Part shown: piece by piece, positions 17,915 through 26,813 of the stretch
How the letters are laid out: every line of letters starts with the position of its first letter
Position numbering within the stretch: the first letter of the stretch is position 1
From: Methyloceanibacter caenitepidi
GTDB taxonomy: Bacteria; Pseudomonadota; Alphaproteobacteria; Rhizobiales; Methyloligellaceae
Reading direction: 5' to 3'
Length of the DNA: 64,000 bases
Assembly (NCBI RefSeq): GCF_000828475.1
Contig: NZ_AP014648.1
Location: 3,111,400 to 3,175,399, forward strand
Program-made: the position numbers and the translations under genes
The notes under the pieces: generated by a model
Told to the model about the DNA's origin: nothing
Databases searched by the model: none
The model's input: only the letters and a program-made list of their open reading frames with translations

Positions 17915-18592
17915 CTAGGCCGGATTGTAGAGCCGGTCTCCGACCAGGACGCTGCCCCGCAAGGCATTGATCGCCTTGGCACCGGCGAGCACGGCGAGAT
18001 CCGCCAGCGGCTCCACAATGATCACCAACATGTAGGCGCCGCCGAAGGTCGCGATCGACTGGACGTTCTCAACGCCGAAGCCATGGCCGTACAGCGCCCA
18101 GAACGTCACCCAGGCGACGATCCCCGCCTGATAGGCCGTCGAAAGCGCCAGAGCTTGACGGTACTTCAAATCCACATAGGGCGTGCCGGGCTCGATGACC
18201 TTGCCGGCGAGGTAGCGCAGACCGAACAGCGGCACTAGCAGCGTCGTGACGTTCATGCCGTATTGCGGCAGGTCGAAAGGCGCGAAGAAGAGGCCCTGCA
18301 GGAAAAGGCCCAAGGCCAAACCGATAGCTGCGGGCGCACCGCCGAAGATCAGGAACAGCGTCGAGCCGAAAATAAGGTGAACCTCGGAGACCCCGACCGG
18401 GTAGTGCGGGAACACTTCGAAAAAGCAGAAGACGAGCGATGTGGCGCCCGCGGCCCGAGCGAGCAGCGACACCGGCCCCCGCTCCTTCACGTCTTCCCAA
18501 GCGAGCTTCAGGCCGTAGGCGCCTGCGCCGGCGGCGGTGGCGTAACTCAGCCAAATCTTACTGTCGGCAACAAGGCCAGGTTCAATATGCAT
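17915..18592 (-). CDS. cbiM: Energy-coupling-factor transporter permease, CbiM-like
   Basis: A 225-residue membrane protein with the typical start MHIEPG; the N-terminal Met-His pair is a metal ligand in CbiM and NikM. About six or seven transmembrane segments follow, with SEVHLIFGSTLFLIFGG and NVTTLLVPLFGLRYL as family landmarks. CbiM is the substrate-specific component for cobalt uptake. No CbiN, CbiQ or CbiO gene accompanies it here, so it either works alone or shares distant ECF parts. The ATG at 18592 has AAAGGAA upstream and begins the family pattern. A cobalamin riboswitch in the leader ties expression to B12 status, in line with cobalt import for B12 synthesis. Confidence 0.85.
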   Translation of the reverse strand: MHIEPGLVADSKIWLSYATAAGAGAYGLKLAWEDVKERGPVSLLARAAGATSLVFCFFEVFPHYPVGVSEVHLIFGSTLFLIFGGAPAAIGLALGLFLQGLFFAPFDLPQYGMNVTTLLVPLFGLRYLAGKVIEPGTPYVDLKYRQALALSTAYQAGIVAWVTFWALYGHGFGVENVQSIATFGGAYMLVIIVEPLADLAVLAGAKAINALRGSVLVGDRLYNPA

Positions 18593-18644
18593 GTTGTGGT
18601 TCCTTTGCCGTCTCACCCGACGGCGCATGGGTTGGTCCGTTTGC

Positions 18645-18840
18645 CGAATGGCCGGTCTCCTGGCTCGCGGGTCGCGGCCGGCTTCCGTCTTCCCAGCCCT
18701 TGCCTTGGGTGACAGTTGGGCCAGTGACATCGGTGGAAGGCGGCTCACCGCATACAGTCGCGGGGGCGGCTAGGCTTCGGGCCGCGGACGGCCCCACCTA
18801 TTCCCGTTTCATCCGGCCGCGTTTCCGCGCCCGGACACCA
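18645..18840 (-). promoter_or_regulatory. Cobalamin (adenosylcobalamin) riboswitch
   Basis: On the minus strand, upstream of cbiM, the conserved elements come in order: CGGGAATAGGTGGG, GCCGCCCCCGCGACTGTATG, GTCACTGG, GGGAAGACGG, and the B12 box AGCCAGGAGACCGGCC (18650-18665). This matches the known consensus order closely. The B12 box ends about 55 bases before the cbiM start, so ligand binding could mask translation or end transcription. Confidence 0.93.
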
Positions 18841-18900
18841 TAGGCGGGCGAACTTTTGGCCGACTCGGGGCGCCGGTCAAGCAGTGCGGTCTGATTTTTC

Positions 18901-19533
18901 CTATTTCTTGTCTTTCTCGTAGACGTCGCCGGCCTCGACGCGCTTGGAAAACTCGGTCGTGCGGCCTTCCGCCAGCAGCTTGGCCTGCGCGACCCAGTCG
19001 TCGCGCGTGACCCGTCCTTTGAAGCCTTCGAGGTTGGCGTCGACCCAGGCCACTTCAGCGTCGGTCCAATTGGCGATCTGGTCGAAATGCCAAAAGCCCA
19101 AACGGTTGCAGAGCTTTTCGAGCTTCGGGCCTACACCTTTGATTTTCTTCAGGTTATCCGCCTTGCCCTCCAGCGGCGCATCGAGCGTCTTGGGTTTGAC
19201 GCCCTCGCTGGCGCGCTCGGCAACCGGTGCATTCATGACTGCAAGATTGGCAGGGGCCGCAGCCATCGCCGGCGTGGCTGGACGAGCCTCCTTCGAGGTT
19301 CCGCGGCCTTCGAGCCGCCCCTCGAGGCGACCGATCAGATCGTCCTTCTCCCGGCAGCTCGCGCGGCAATCTTCAAGTTGGGCGCGCAATGTCCCTGCCT
19401 CGTCGCCGGAGCTCTTGTAGGAGGTCTTGCGACGGCCGCCCCACAGGAGCCATCCCACGAACAGTCCCAGAAGGGCTGCGAGCACGATGAGGAACCAGAT
19501 TTCTGCGAGCAGGAAGCCCCAATTCTTGAACAT
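18901..19533 (-). CDS. Membrane-anchored helix-hairpin-helix domain protein
   Basis: A 210-residue protein. An N-terminal transmembrane helix (about residues 8-32, EIWFLIVLAALLGLFVGWLL) is followed by a short coiled region (LRAQLEDCRASCREKDDLIG) and an Ala/Pro-rich linker. A C-terminal domain of about 75 residues starts LKKIKGVGPKLEKLCNRLGF. The IKGVGPKLE motif is a helix-hairpin-helix of the type called flap endonuclease-1-like 5' DNA nuclease in databases; related domains also occur in ribosomal L21-like proteins. No nuclease active site is visible. It may bind nucleic acid or protein at the membrane. The downstream gene encodes an OmpA protein; the function is unknown. Confidence 0.75.
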   Translation of the reverse strand: MFKNWGFLLAEIWFLIVLAALLGLFVGWLLWGGRRKTSYKSSGDEAGTLRAQLEDCRASCREKDDLIGRLEGRLEGRGTSKEARPATPAMAAAPANLAVMNAPVAERASEGVKPKTLDAPLEGKADNLKKIKGVGPKLEKLCNRLGFWHFDQIANWTDAEVAWVDANLEGFKGRVTRDDWVAQAKLLAEGRTTEFSKRVEAGDVYEKDKK

Positions 19534-19566
19534 CGAACAATCCCCCTTGTAGGCCTTCCGGGCCGC

Positions 19567-21051
19567 TTATTGAGTGAACGCCAAGGTGACGCGTCGGTTC
19601 GCCGCCCGGCCCTCTTCCGTGTCGTTTTCGGCCAGCGGCTTCGTGTCGCCATAGCCCGCCGCCGTGATCGCATCCCCCGGGATGCCGCGCTTCTTGAGGG
19701 CTTCGACGACCGCGTCGGCACGCTTCTGGCTCAGGTCCATGTTGAAGTCGCTATCGCCCTGGCTGTCCGTATGGCCACCGACCTCCACGCGCAGATTGCC
19801 GGACTGGACGCACTTCATAACGAGCGCCGTCATCGCGTTGATGACCTGCAAGGAGCGCGCGTCGAGCCGCGCGGAGCCGGTCACGAAATTGACGTCGCGC
19901 TTGGACAGAAGGGCGTTGGCCTTGTCGCGGCACTGACCGTAGCCGGCCACGAAGTCCATTTGCGGCAGCCAATAGCCGGCCGTCATCACCTCGGTCTCGC
20001 CTGTCGCCGCGTTCTTGCGGCTTGTGCCGTCTGGCGGCAGATCGGTCGCCGCCTCCACACGCACGGCGACTGCATCCCCGAGATCCTTTGACAGACCCGT
20101 CTCGAGAAGTTCGATATCCGCGCCCGGGCTTGCGTTTCCGGCGAACGGAAAACCGTTGTCACCCCCCGACAGCGCCGCATTGCCGGAGTCACCGAGCGTC
20201 AATTTCAGCGAGTCGAACTCGGGCAGCCAAGAGCCGAGCTTCTTAAGAATGGCGAGCGCAGGCTCGGGGTCGCCTGAAATCGCGATGCTTGGCTCCCCGG
20301 AAACTTGATCGAGACCAAGCGCCGCGGCGATGGCCTCGGTGGTGAGGCCGGCCGGAAGCTTACCGCTGACGGATGCCCCATCGGCGGCGGAATAGACCAG
20401 CTCGAACTCTATCGGCTTGCCGTCGTCGAGATAGCTGAGCGACGTGTCCACCATATAGCCCGGCGGCACGTCCTTGAGTTCGGCCAGCGCCGCCTCCCCG
20501 GCGGTAGGCGTCGTCGCCTCGCCCTCTAGGGTCAACGACTTGTCCTTCATGGTGAGCGTGCCCTTGTTGAGCTTGATGAGCGCGCTGAGTCCGTCCTGCG
20601 CGACCATCGTCCAGCCGCCCGGCGCACCGGAGGCCAGTTTCAGCGACGATGCATCGTGATCGAGAACGACGGCGATACCTGCCCGCGCAGCCTCGGTCGG
20701 CACATGCCCGGAAACCGTGATGCCTTTGTCCGACTTCACCGCCGAGAACGTATAGGGAGCGACCGACTCAAGAACCTTGATCTTGTCACGAACGACGCGC
20801 CGCCCCTGGACGATATCGAGAGTCTCGAGGATCCGTTTCTGTTCCGCGGCGCTGTCGGCGAGGCCGTTGACCTCGATGTCGCGGCCCGTGACAGTGGTCG
20901 TCAGGCCGTGCACCGATGCGGCGACGGCCCCGTTGGCGCCATCGGCAACGGTCTGCTCGATTCGCTTGGCATGATGCTTGGTGCCATACCAGCACAGCGC
21001 CGCGACGCCCAAGACGAGCACCAAGATTCCCAAGACCTTCCGCACCGGCAT
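19567..21051 (-). CDS. OmpA family protein with BON domains
   Basis: A 494-residue envelope protein. It has an N-terminal membrane anchor (VRKVLGILVLVLGVAALCWY). Two BON-like modules follow in the first 150 residues (TVTGRDIEVNGLADSAAEQ and KSDKGITVSGHVPTEA), then more repeats, and a C-terminal OmpA peptidoglycan-binding domain (about 385-494). The OmpA landmarks are NFVTGSARLD, VEVGGHTDSQGDSDFNMDLS, KRADAVVEALKKRGI and EEGRAANRRVTLAF. It probably tethers the membrane to peptidoglycan. The ATG at 21051 has GAGGGAGG unusually close (2 bases), so the start could lie slightly elsewhere. It lies 88 bases after the cusA stop and may be read from the same transcript. Confidence 0.85.
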   Translation of the reverse strand: MPVRKVLGILVLVLGVAALCWYGTKHHAKRIEQTVADGANGAVAASVHGLTTTVTGRDIEVNGLADSAAEQKRILETLDIVQGRRVVRDKIKVLESVAPYTFSAVKSDKGITVSGHVPTEAARAGIAVVLDHDASSLKLASGAPGGWTMVAQDGLSALIKLNKGTLTMKDKSLTLEGEATTPTAGEAALAELKDVPPGYMVDTSLSYLDDGKPIEFELVYSAADGASVSGKLPAGLTTEAIAAALGLDQVSGEPSIAISGDPEPALAILKKLGSWLPEFDSLKLTLGDSGNAALSGGDNGFPFAGNASPGADIELLETGLSKDLGDAVAVRVEAATDLPPDGTSRKNAATGETEVMTAGYWLPQMDFVAGYGQCRDKANALLSKRDVNFVTGSARLDARSLQVINAMTALVMKCVQSGNLRVEVGGHTDSQGDSDFNMDLSQKRADAVVEALKKRGIPGDAITAAGYGDTKPLAENDTEEGRAANRRVTLAFTQ

Positions 21052-21139
21052 CCTCCCTCGATGGCCCCAAATCGCTGCGAGGGGAACAATGCGCCAAACG
21101 CCTTGGCCGGACCTCACACAACGACCGACAACATGCCGC

Positions 21140-24100
21140 CTAGACGCCGTGCGACGCAACCTCGGAATGGTGTGACTTTGGGCTCGTCATTTTCCGCCGC
21201 AGTTCGAAGCCCTTCACCAGGCTGTAGATGGCCGGAATCACCGCCAAGGTAAGAAGCGTCGACGAGGCCATGCCGCCGATCATCGGTACTGCAATCCGCT
21301 GCATGACTTCGCTGCCGGCACCATGCGCCCAGAGTATGGGGAGCAAGCCCGCCATGATCGCGGCCACGGTCATGATCTTGGGGCGCACGCGGCCCACCGC
21401 GCCGGAAACGATTGCGGCGTGGAGATCGCCCGGTCCAAACGGTCTGCCCTCATCTTCGCAAGCGGCCATCCGCTCCTTCAGCGCGTTCTCGAGATAGATC
21501 AGCATCACGACTCCCGTCTCGGCGGCGACGCCGGCCAGAGCGATAAAGCCGGTAACGGCGGCCACCGAGAAATTGAAATCGAGCCACCACATGAACCAAA
21601 CGCCGCCGACCAGGGCAAACGGTACGGACAACATGACGATCACTGTCTCGGTCAGCCGGCCGAAATTGAGATAGAGCAGCACGAAGATCACGAGCGCAGT
21701 AAGCGGCACGACGATCTGCAAGCGTTTTTCGGCGCGCTGCAGATACTCGAACTGACCGCTCCAGGCCACGTAATAGCCCGGCGGGAAGTTGACGGTCTCG
21801 GCCACCGCTTTCTGCGCGTCCGCAACGTAGCTGCCGATGTCCCGGTCACGAAAATCGACGAAGATGTAGAGCGCGAGTTGCGCATTCTCCGTGCGGATCA
21901 TCGTGGGGCCTTGAGCTACCGTGACCGTCGCGACCTCGCTCAAGGGCACGGTGCCACCCGCCGGCGTCGGGATCAGCACTTCGTTCGCAATGGCCTGCGG
22001 GTCGTTGCGATAGTCGCGCGGATAGCGGACCGCGACCTTGTACCGCTCGCGCCCCTCGACCGTCGTCGTGACCGCATTCGCGCCCAGCGCCGTCGCGATC
22101 ACGTCCTGCACATCGCCGACCATGAGCCCATAGCGGGCAAGCCGCGCGCGGTCGGGGTCGATGTTGATGTAATAGCCGCCGGTCGCCCTTTCCGCATAGG
22201 CACTCGTCGTGCCCGGCACGTCCCGCACCGCCGCCTCGATCTTACGGGCGAGATCTTCCATCTCACCGAGATCGCGCCCGATCACCTTGATACCGACCGG
22301 CGTCCGGATGCCGGTCGACAGCATGTCGGTGCGCGCCTTGATCGGCATGGTCCAGGAATTCGAAACACCCGGAAACTGCAGCGCCTTATCCATCTCGGCC
22401 GTCAGTGCATCGATGGTCATGCCGTCGCGCCATTCGCTTTCCGGCTTCAGGTTGATGACCGTCTCGAACATTTCCATAGGGGCCGGGTCAGTGGCCGTCG
22501 CTGCGCGCCCTGCCTTGCCCCACACGGACTCCACTTCCGGAAAGCTCTTGATGATCTTGTTCTGGGTCTGCAGCAACTTGCCCGCCTCTGTGACCGAGAC
22601 GCCGGGCAACGTCGTCGGCATATAGAACAGCGTGCCCTCGTTGAGGGCCGGCATGAACTCGCTGCCGATCTTCGATGCGGGCCAGACAGTCACCCCGAGC
22701 GCGGCGATAGCGACCACGACGGCAAGGACCCTGAAGCGCAGGACGAATTCGATAACGGGCCGGTAGATCCAGATCAGCGCCCGATTCAGCGGATTCTTGT
22801 GCTCGGGAATAATCCGCCCCCTCACGAACAAGATCATCAGCGCTGGCACCACGAAGATCGACAGAAGCGCGGCTGCCGCCATGGAGAACGTTTTTGTGTA
22901 GGCCAGCGGCTTGAACAAACGCCCTTCTTGCGCCTCTAGCGCGAAGATCGGCAAGAACGAAACCGTTATGATCAGCAGGCTGAAGAAGAGCGCGGGCCCG
23001 ACTTCGACCGCGGCCTCGATGATGGTCTCGCTGCGGGACTCGCCAGGTGGCGCGTGCTCGAGCCGCTTGTGCGCGTTCTCGATCATAACGATCGAGGCGT
23101 CCACCATGGCGCCGATGGCAATGGCGATACCGCCGAGACTCATGATGTTCGAGGACAGGCCCAAGGCCCACATGCAGATATATGCCATCAGGACGCCCAA
23201 CGGCAGCGTGATGATCGCCACGAGCGCACTGCGCGCGTGCATGAGAAAGATCACGCAGACCAAAGCCACGATGAGGCTTTCCTCGATGAGCGTGCGCTTC
23301 AGCGTATCGATGGCCCGATAGATCAGGGCCGACCGGTCATAGACGGTCTCGACGCTCACGCCCTCCGGAAGGCTGGGCGCGATCTGAGCAAGACGCTTCT
23401 TCACACTGTCGATGACGGACAAAGCGTTCTCGCCGTAGCGCTGCAGAACGATCCCCGAGACGGCTTCGCCATTGCCGTTCACTTCGGACAGACCCCGGCG
23501 TTCGTCCGGAACCAGTTCGACGCGCGCGACATCTTTGAGGAGGACCGGAACGCCCGTGTCGTTCTTCAGCACGATGGACTCGATGTCCTCAAGGCTCGTG
23601 ATGTAGCCGCGGCCGCGCACCATGTATTCTCGCTCGGACAGTTCGAGCGTGCGCCCGCCGACATCCATGTTGCTGTCGCGGATGGCGCTTGTGACCTTGG
23701 ACAACGGGATGCCGAGTGCCTGCAGCCGGCGCGGATCGACGACGACGCTGTATTGTTTGACGAAGCCGCCAACGCTCGCGACCTCGGCGACGCCGGACGC
23801 CTGGGATAAGCCGTAGCGGACATACCAGTCTTGGAGGGTCCGCAGGTCGGCCAGACTTTGATCGCCGCCTTTCAGGACATATTGGTAGACCCAGCCAACG
23901 CCCGTCGCGTCCGGGCCGAGCTCCGGCGTTACGTCGGCGGGCAGATCCCCGGCGGCCGCGCTCAGCGATTCCATGACCCGCGAGCGCGCCCAGTAGACGT
24001 CGGTGCCGTCGTCGAAGATCACATAGACGAACGACACGCCGAAGAACGAGAACCCGCGCACGGTGCGCGCCTTGGGCACGGTCAACATGGCGGTGGTCAG

Positions 24101-24304
24101 CGGATAGGTGACCTGATCCTCCACGACCTGCGGCGCCTGCCCCGGATACTCGGTGTAGACGATCACCTGCACGTCGGACAGATCGGGGATCGCATCCAGC
24201 GGCACCTTCTGAACCGCATAGAGACCGAGCAGCGTCACAAACGCAGTGGCGATGCTCACCAGGACGACGTTGCGCGCCGACCAGCGGATGATGCCAGCGA
24301 TCAT
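21140..24304 (-). CDS. cusA: CusA/CzcA-type heavy-metal efflux RND pump
   Basis: A 1054-residue inner-membrane RND pump of normal length with two halves of six transmembrane helices. Landmarks are PDLSDVQVIVYTEYPGQAP, GFSFFGVSFVYVIFDDGTD, and the helix-4 segment LGGIAIAIGAMVDASIVMIE with an acidic proton-relay residue. A Met-rich stretch (PAPMEMFETVI, SWTMPIKARTDM) resembles the methionine ligands of CusA, so copper or silver is a more likely substrate than cobalt, zinc or cadmium. It overlaps the cusB stop by four bases, so the two are translationally coupled. No CusC-type outer-membrane channel gene is in the window. Confidence 0.9.
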   Translation of the reverse strand: MIAGIIRWSARNVVLVSIATAFVTLLGLYAVQKVPLDAIPDLSDVQVIVYTEYPGQAPQVVEDQVTYPLTTAMLTVPKARTVRGFSFFGVSFVYVIFDDGTDVYWARSRVMESLSAAAGDLPADVTPELGPDATGVGWVYQYVLKGGDQSLADLRTLQDWYVRYGLSQASGVAEVASVGGFVKQYSVVVDPRRLQALGIPLSKVTSAIRDSNMDVGGRTLELSEREYMVRGRGYITSLEDIESIVLKNDTGVPVLLKDVARVELVPDERRGLSEVNGNGEAVSGIVLQRYGENALSVIDSVKKRLAQIAPSLPEGVSVETVYDRSALIYRAIDTLKRTLIEESLIVALVCVIFLMHARSALVAIITLPLGVLMAYICMWALGLSSNIMSLGGIAIAIGAMVDASIVMIENAHKRLEHAPPGESRSETIIEAAVEVGPALFFSLLIITVSFLPIFALEAQEGRLFKPLAYTKTFSMAAAALLSIFVVPALMILFVRGRIIPEHKNPLNRALIWIYRPVIEFVLRFRVLAVVVAIAALGVTVWPASKIGSEFMPALNEGTLFYMPTTLPGVSVTEAGKLLQTQNKIIKSFPEVESVWGKAGRAATATDPAPMEMFETVINLKPESEWRDGMTIDALTAEMDKALQFPGVSNSWTMPIKARTDMLSTGIRTPVGIKVIGRDLGEMEDLARKIEAAVRDVPGTTSAYAERATGGYYINIDPDRARLARYGLMVGDVQDVIATALGANAVTTTVEGRERYKVAVRYPRDYRNDPQAIANEVLIPTPAGGTVPLSEVATVTVAQGPTMIRTENAQLALYIFVDFRDRDIGSYVADAQKAVAETVNFPPGYYVAWSGQFEYLQRAEKRLQIVVPLTALVIFVLLYLNFGRLTETVIVMLSVPFALVGGVWFMWWLDFNFSVAAVTGFIALAGVAAETGVVMLIYLENALKERMAACEDEGRPFGPGDLHAAIVSGAVGRVRPKIMTVAAIMAGLLPILWAHGAGSEVMQRIAVPMIGGMASSTLLTLAVIPAIYSLVKGFELRRKMTSPKSHHSEVASHGV

Positions 24305-25557
24305 TGTCCCGCCTCCTCAGTCTCGAGGTTGCGAAGTGCCGCTTTGAGATTGCTTTCGGAGTCGATCAGAAAGGTTGCGGAAGTGACGACTTCGTCCCCA
24401 TCGGCGAGTCCATCGAGAACTTCGACATAGCCGTCGCCGCGCCGCCCGATCTTTACCGCGCGCGGCTCGAATTTCCCGTCGCCCTTGGCGATCAGGACCG
24501 TCTTTCTGGTCCCGCTATCGATCACGGCGCTTGCAGGAACGGCGGTGACCGGGCTCGTCTTCTCGCCGGGGTGAAACACGACGTCAGCGTACATGCCGGG
24601 TCTGATATGCCCGTCCTCGTTGGGCAACACGATCCGAACCGGGATCGTCCGCGTCTCGAGCTTCCGCATCTCCGGGTAGATGAACCCGACTTTCGCCTCG
24701 ATGGGATCGTTGGGAAAGGCGCGCAAGGTGACGGTCACCGGCGTCCCGGTTGCGATGTCGCCGATATCCGCTTCGGCGACCTCCGCAATCACCCACATGC
24801 GCGTGTGATCGGCGATGCGGAACAGTTCCTCGCCCGCCTCGACGAATTGACCGTTAATGGCGCTCTTGGAGGTCACGTCTCCCGTCGCGGGCGACGGCCA
24901 ATCGAGGGTGCGCGGGTTGTCCTTGGACTGCAGCACCTCGTCGATACGGCTCTGGGGCACGCCGAGATTGCGCATCTTCTGGATGGCACCATCGAGATCG
25001 CGGCGGCCGCGTCCTTGCGCGCGCAAGGCGACGAGAAGGTCCGCCTGGGCGAGCTGAATTTGCGGACTGTAGAAGCGGAAGAGAGGTTCCCCCTTCTTCA
25101 CTTCTTGGCCGGTCTTGTCGACGAACAAATCCTCGATATAGCCGTCCGACCGGACGGTCACGATGGTTAGCAGAGACTCGTCATGCTCCACGGTCCCGGC
25201 GGCGCGAACGTCGCGCGAGACAACACGCTTTTCCGCCTTTGCCGTGCGCACGCCGCTGCGCTGCACCTTGCCCGGACTGATCGAGACCGTGCCGTCGTCG
25301 GACTCTTCATCCGCGTAGACCGGAATGTAGTCCATGCCCATCGAGTCCTTCTTCGGCACCGGCGAGGTGTCGGGAAGGCCCATCGGGTTGCGGTAGTAGA
25401 GCACTTTGCGCTCGGCGCTGTCGCCTGCGCCGGCGGACATCGCCATCTCGCCCGGCGCGGCGTGCTCTCCGGCCGTTGTGTGAAAGTACCAATAGGCACT
25501 CCCGGCTCCTGCCAGGAGTCCCGCCGCAAGCATCGCGGCGTTCGTCAGACGCGTCAT
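24301..25557 (-). CDS. cusB: CusB-type periplasmic adaptor of an RND metal pump
   Basis: A 418-residue membrane-fusion protein. An N-terminal signal or anchor (MTRLTNAAMLAAGLLAGAGS) is followed by a short heavy-metal-binding domain (YRNPMG...DSMGMDYIPVY) around residues 50-85. Barrel-sandwich (lipoyl) and beta-barrel segments come next (RDVRAAGTVEHDESLLTIVTV, GYIEDLFVDKTGQEVKKGEP) with an alpha-hairpin between. The metal-binding domain is a mark of CusB-like adaptors that pass Cu(I) to CusA. The ATG at 25557 follows GGAGAGG; a TTG five codons upstream is less likely. The stop overlaps the cusA start. Confidence 0.9.
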   Translation of the reverse strand: MTRLTNAAMLAAGLLAGAGSAYWYFHTTAGEHAAPGEMAMSAGAGDSAERKVLYYRNPMGLPDTSPVPKKDSMGMDYIPVYADEESDDGTVSISPGKVQRSGVRTAKAEKRVVSRDVRAAGTVEHDESLLTIVTVRSDGYIEDLFVDKTGQEVKKGEPLFRFYSPQIQLAQADLLVALRAQGRGRRDLDGAIQKMRNLGVPQSRIDEVLQSKDNPRTLDWPSPATGDVTSKSAINGQFVEAGEELFRIADHTRMWVIAEVAEADIGDIATGTPVTVTLRAFPNDPIEAKVGFIYPEMRKLETRTIPVRIVLPNEDGHIRPGMYADVVFHPGEKTSPVTAVPASAVIDSGTRKTVLIAKGDGKFEPRAVKIGRRGDGYVEVLDGLADGDEVVTSATFLIDSESNLKAALRNLETEEAGQ

Positions 25558-25682
25558 GATGCGCCTCTCCAATAATTCGTTGCGTCGTCCCCGCGGTTCA
25601 ATTGCAGAGGACCTCGTTGCACGGGCTCACGCGCAGGCGGATTCCGGGCGCGGAGCGGGCGTGCGGTTGGTGCTGTGGAGAG

Positions 25683-26090
25683 TTAGACGCGTGGAGGCGG
25701 CGACGGCAGGCGAATGGCGGGCGCCTGCAGGCTCGGCGTTGCCCAGCCGGTGGGGATGGCTGCAAAGGCAAAGGACGGCGTGGCGGGTCCGATCGACAGC
25801 ACACCGGTCACGGCAAGACCGAGACAAAGGCACTTGGAGCAGCCACTATCGGGGCATCGACCGCGATCGTCCGCTGTCGGCGCGGACGCAGCGTCCGTTT
25901 CGACCGATGCCATCGCCGCATGGTTCTCGCAGTCGCCATGCATCGATGCCGGCTCGCCCCCGTCATGTTCGACGGATGCAGGCGATCCCATCGTGGCGGC
26001 CATGCGCATGGCCGCGCTGGCGCTTGTCGCAGGCAAGACCGCGAGCGCGCATACGATGAGAGCCGTAACGATGGTTCTGAACTCGGCCAT
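25683..26090 (-). CDS. Small Cys/His/Met-rich exported protein next to cusBA
   Basis: A 135-residue protein with a signal peptide (MAEFRTIVTALIVCALAVLP, cleaved near ASA). The next 60 residues are rich in Met and His (MRMAATMG, EHDGGEPASMHGDCENHAAM). A CPDSGCSKCLCLG motif with four Cys leads into a hydrophobic C-terminal part. The family is not recognised with confidence; it resembles the small DUF2946-like proteins found beside copper efflux genes. It probably binds copper in the periplasm. The ATG at 26090 has AGGTG just upstream. It precedes cusB by about 125 bases on the same strand and may be the first gene of the copper operon. Confidence 0.65.
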   Translation of the reverse strand: MAEFRTIVTALIVCALAVLPATSASAAMRMAATMGSPASVEHDGGEPASMHGDCENHAAMASVETDAASAPTADDRGRCPDSGCSKCLCLGLAVTGVLSIGPATPSFAFAAIPTGWATPSLQAPAIRLPSPPPRV

Positions 26091-26200
26091 ATGCACCTGA
26101 ATTTCGTCCTGGCCGCTCCTTACGTCAAGTGACGAGGCCGTGAGGTTGGTTAAGGGCGCCTTTCTGGGTGTCGGTGCTTGGCGCCACCAGACAACACCGT

Positions 26201-26740
26201 TCAGCCAGAAGTCTCCGGCACGGCGCGCCTGACCGGCCATTCGGCCATCAGATATTTGCGGAACCAGGCGGTGTATCGCTCGGGCGCGACCAATGCATCG
26301 GCCTGGACGTCGTCCACGGCCGCCCAGCGATAGGCCTGAGCCTCGTCCGGGTTCGGCACGATTGCTCCGTCATGGACGCCGTGAAAGACGTGGACAATTT
26401 CGTGTTCGATCATGTCGTGGTCGAGTTCCGCCCGGTAGCGGATCGTACCGAGCCCCTCCAACGGGCAGACAAATCCCATTTCCTGTTGCAAACGCCGCCG
26501 TGCGGCTGCATCGGACGCCTCGCCGGGGCGCGGGTGCCCGCAGCAGGCGTTGGTCCAAAGACCGCCGGAATGGTACTTCTCGGAACTTCGCTGCTGCAGC
26601 AGCATCCGGTCTGCATCGTCCCAGATGATCACCGAGAATGCGCGGTGCAGAGAGCCCTGTCTGTGCACCTCGTGCTTCTCGCCGGTGCCGATCTGGCGAT
26701 CGGAATCGTCAACGAGAATGACTTTCTCCAAAGTCTGCAT
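26201..26740 (-). CDS. idi: Isopentenyl-diphosphate delta-isomerase, type I
   Basis: A 179-residue Nudix-fold enzyme that interconverts isopentenyl and dimethylallyl diphosphate, using Mg2+ or Mn2+. The catalytic Cys lies in LWTNACCGHPRPGE, the catalytic Glu region is MIEHEIVHVFHG, and GEKHEVHRQGSLHRAFSV gives metal-ligand histidines. The longer open frame upstream to 26833 overlaps the squalene synthase stop; the ATG at 26740 begins the family pattern. It is the last gene of the sterol-type block, 73 bases after the squalene synthase gene. Bacteria using the MEP route do not strictly need Idi, so its place here suggests a higher supply of farnesyl diphosphate for squalene. Confidence 0.9.
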   Translation of the reverse strand: MQTLEKVILVDDSDRQIGTGEKHEVHRQGSLHRAFSVIIWDDADRMLLQQRSSEKYHSGGLWTNACCGHPRPGEASDAAARRRLQQEMGFVCPLEGLGTIRYRAELDHDMIEHEIVHVFHGVHDGAIVPNPDEAQAYRWAAVDDVQADALVAPERYTAWFRKYLMAEWPVRRAVPETSG

Positions 26741-26813
26741 GGCGCAAAACTCTTGAATCGGCAGGACACTGTCAAGGGCCCGAGAAATCGAGGGCGCGGT
26801 CGCCTCCGCTCCG

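Noticed and set aside
21323-22939. Plus-strand open frame of 538 codons opposite cusA
   Set aside because: Rich in Arg, His and Asp with no fold or motif; a mirror frame of the RND pump gene.
25598-26132. Plus-strand open frames opposite the copper-associated small protein
   Set aside because: They lack ribosome-binding sites and plausible protein composition; the minus-strand frame has a signal peptide and a metal-type Cys cluster.
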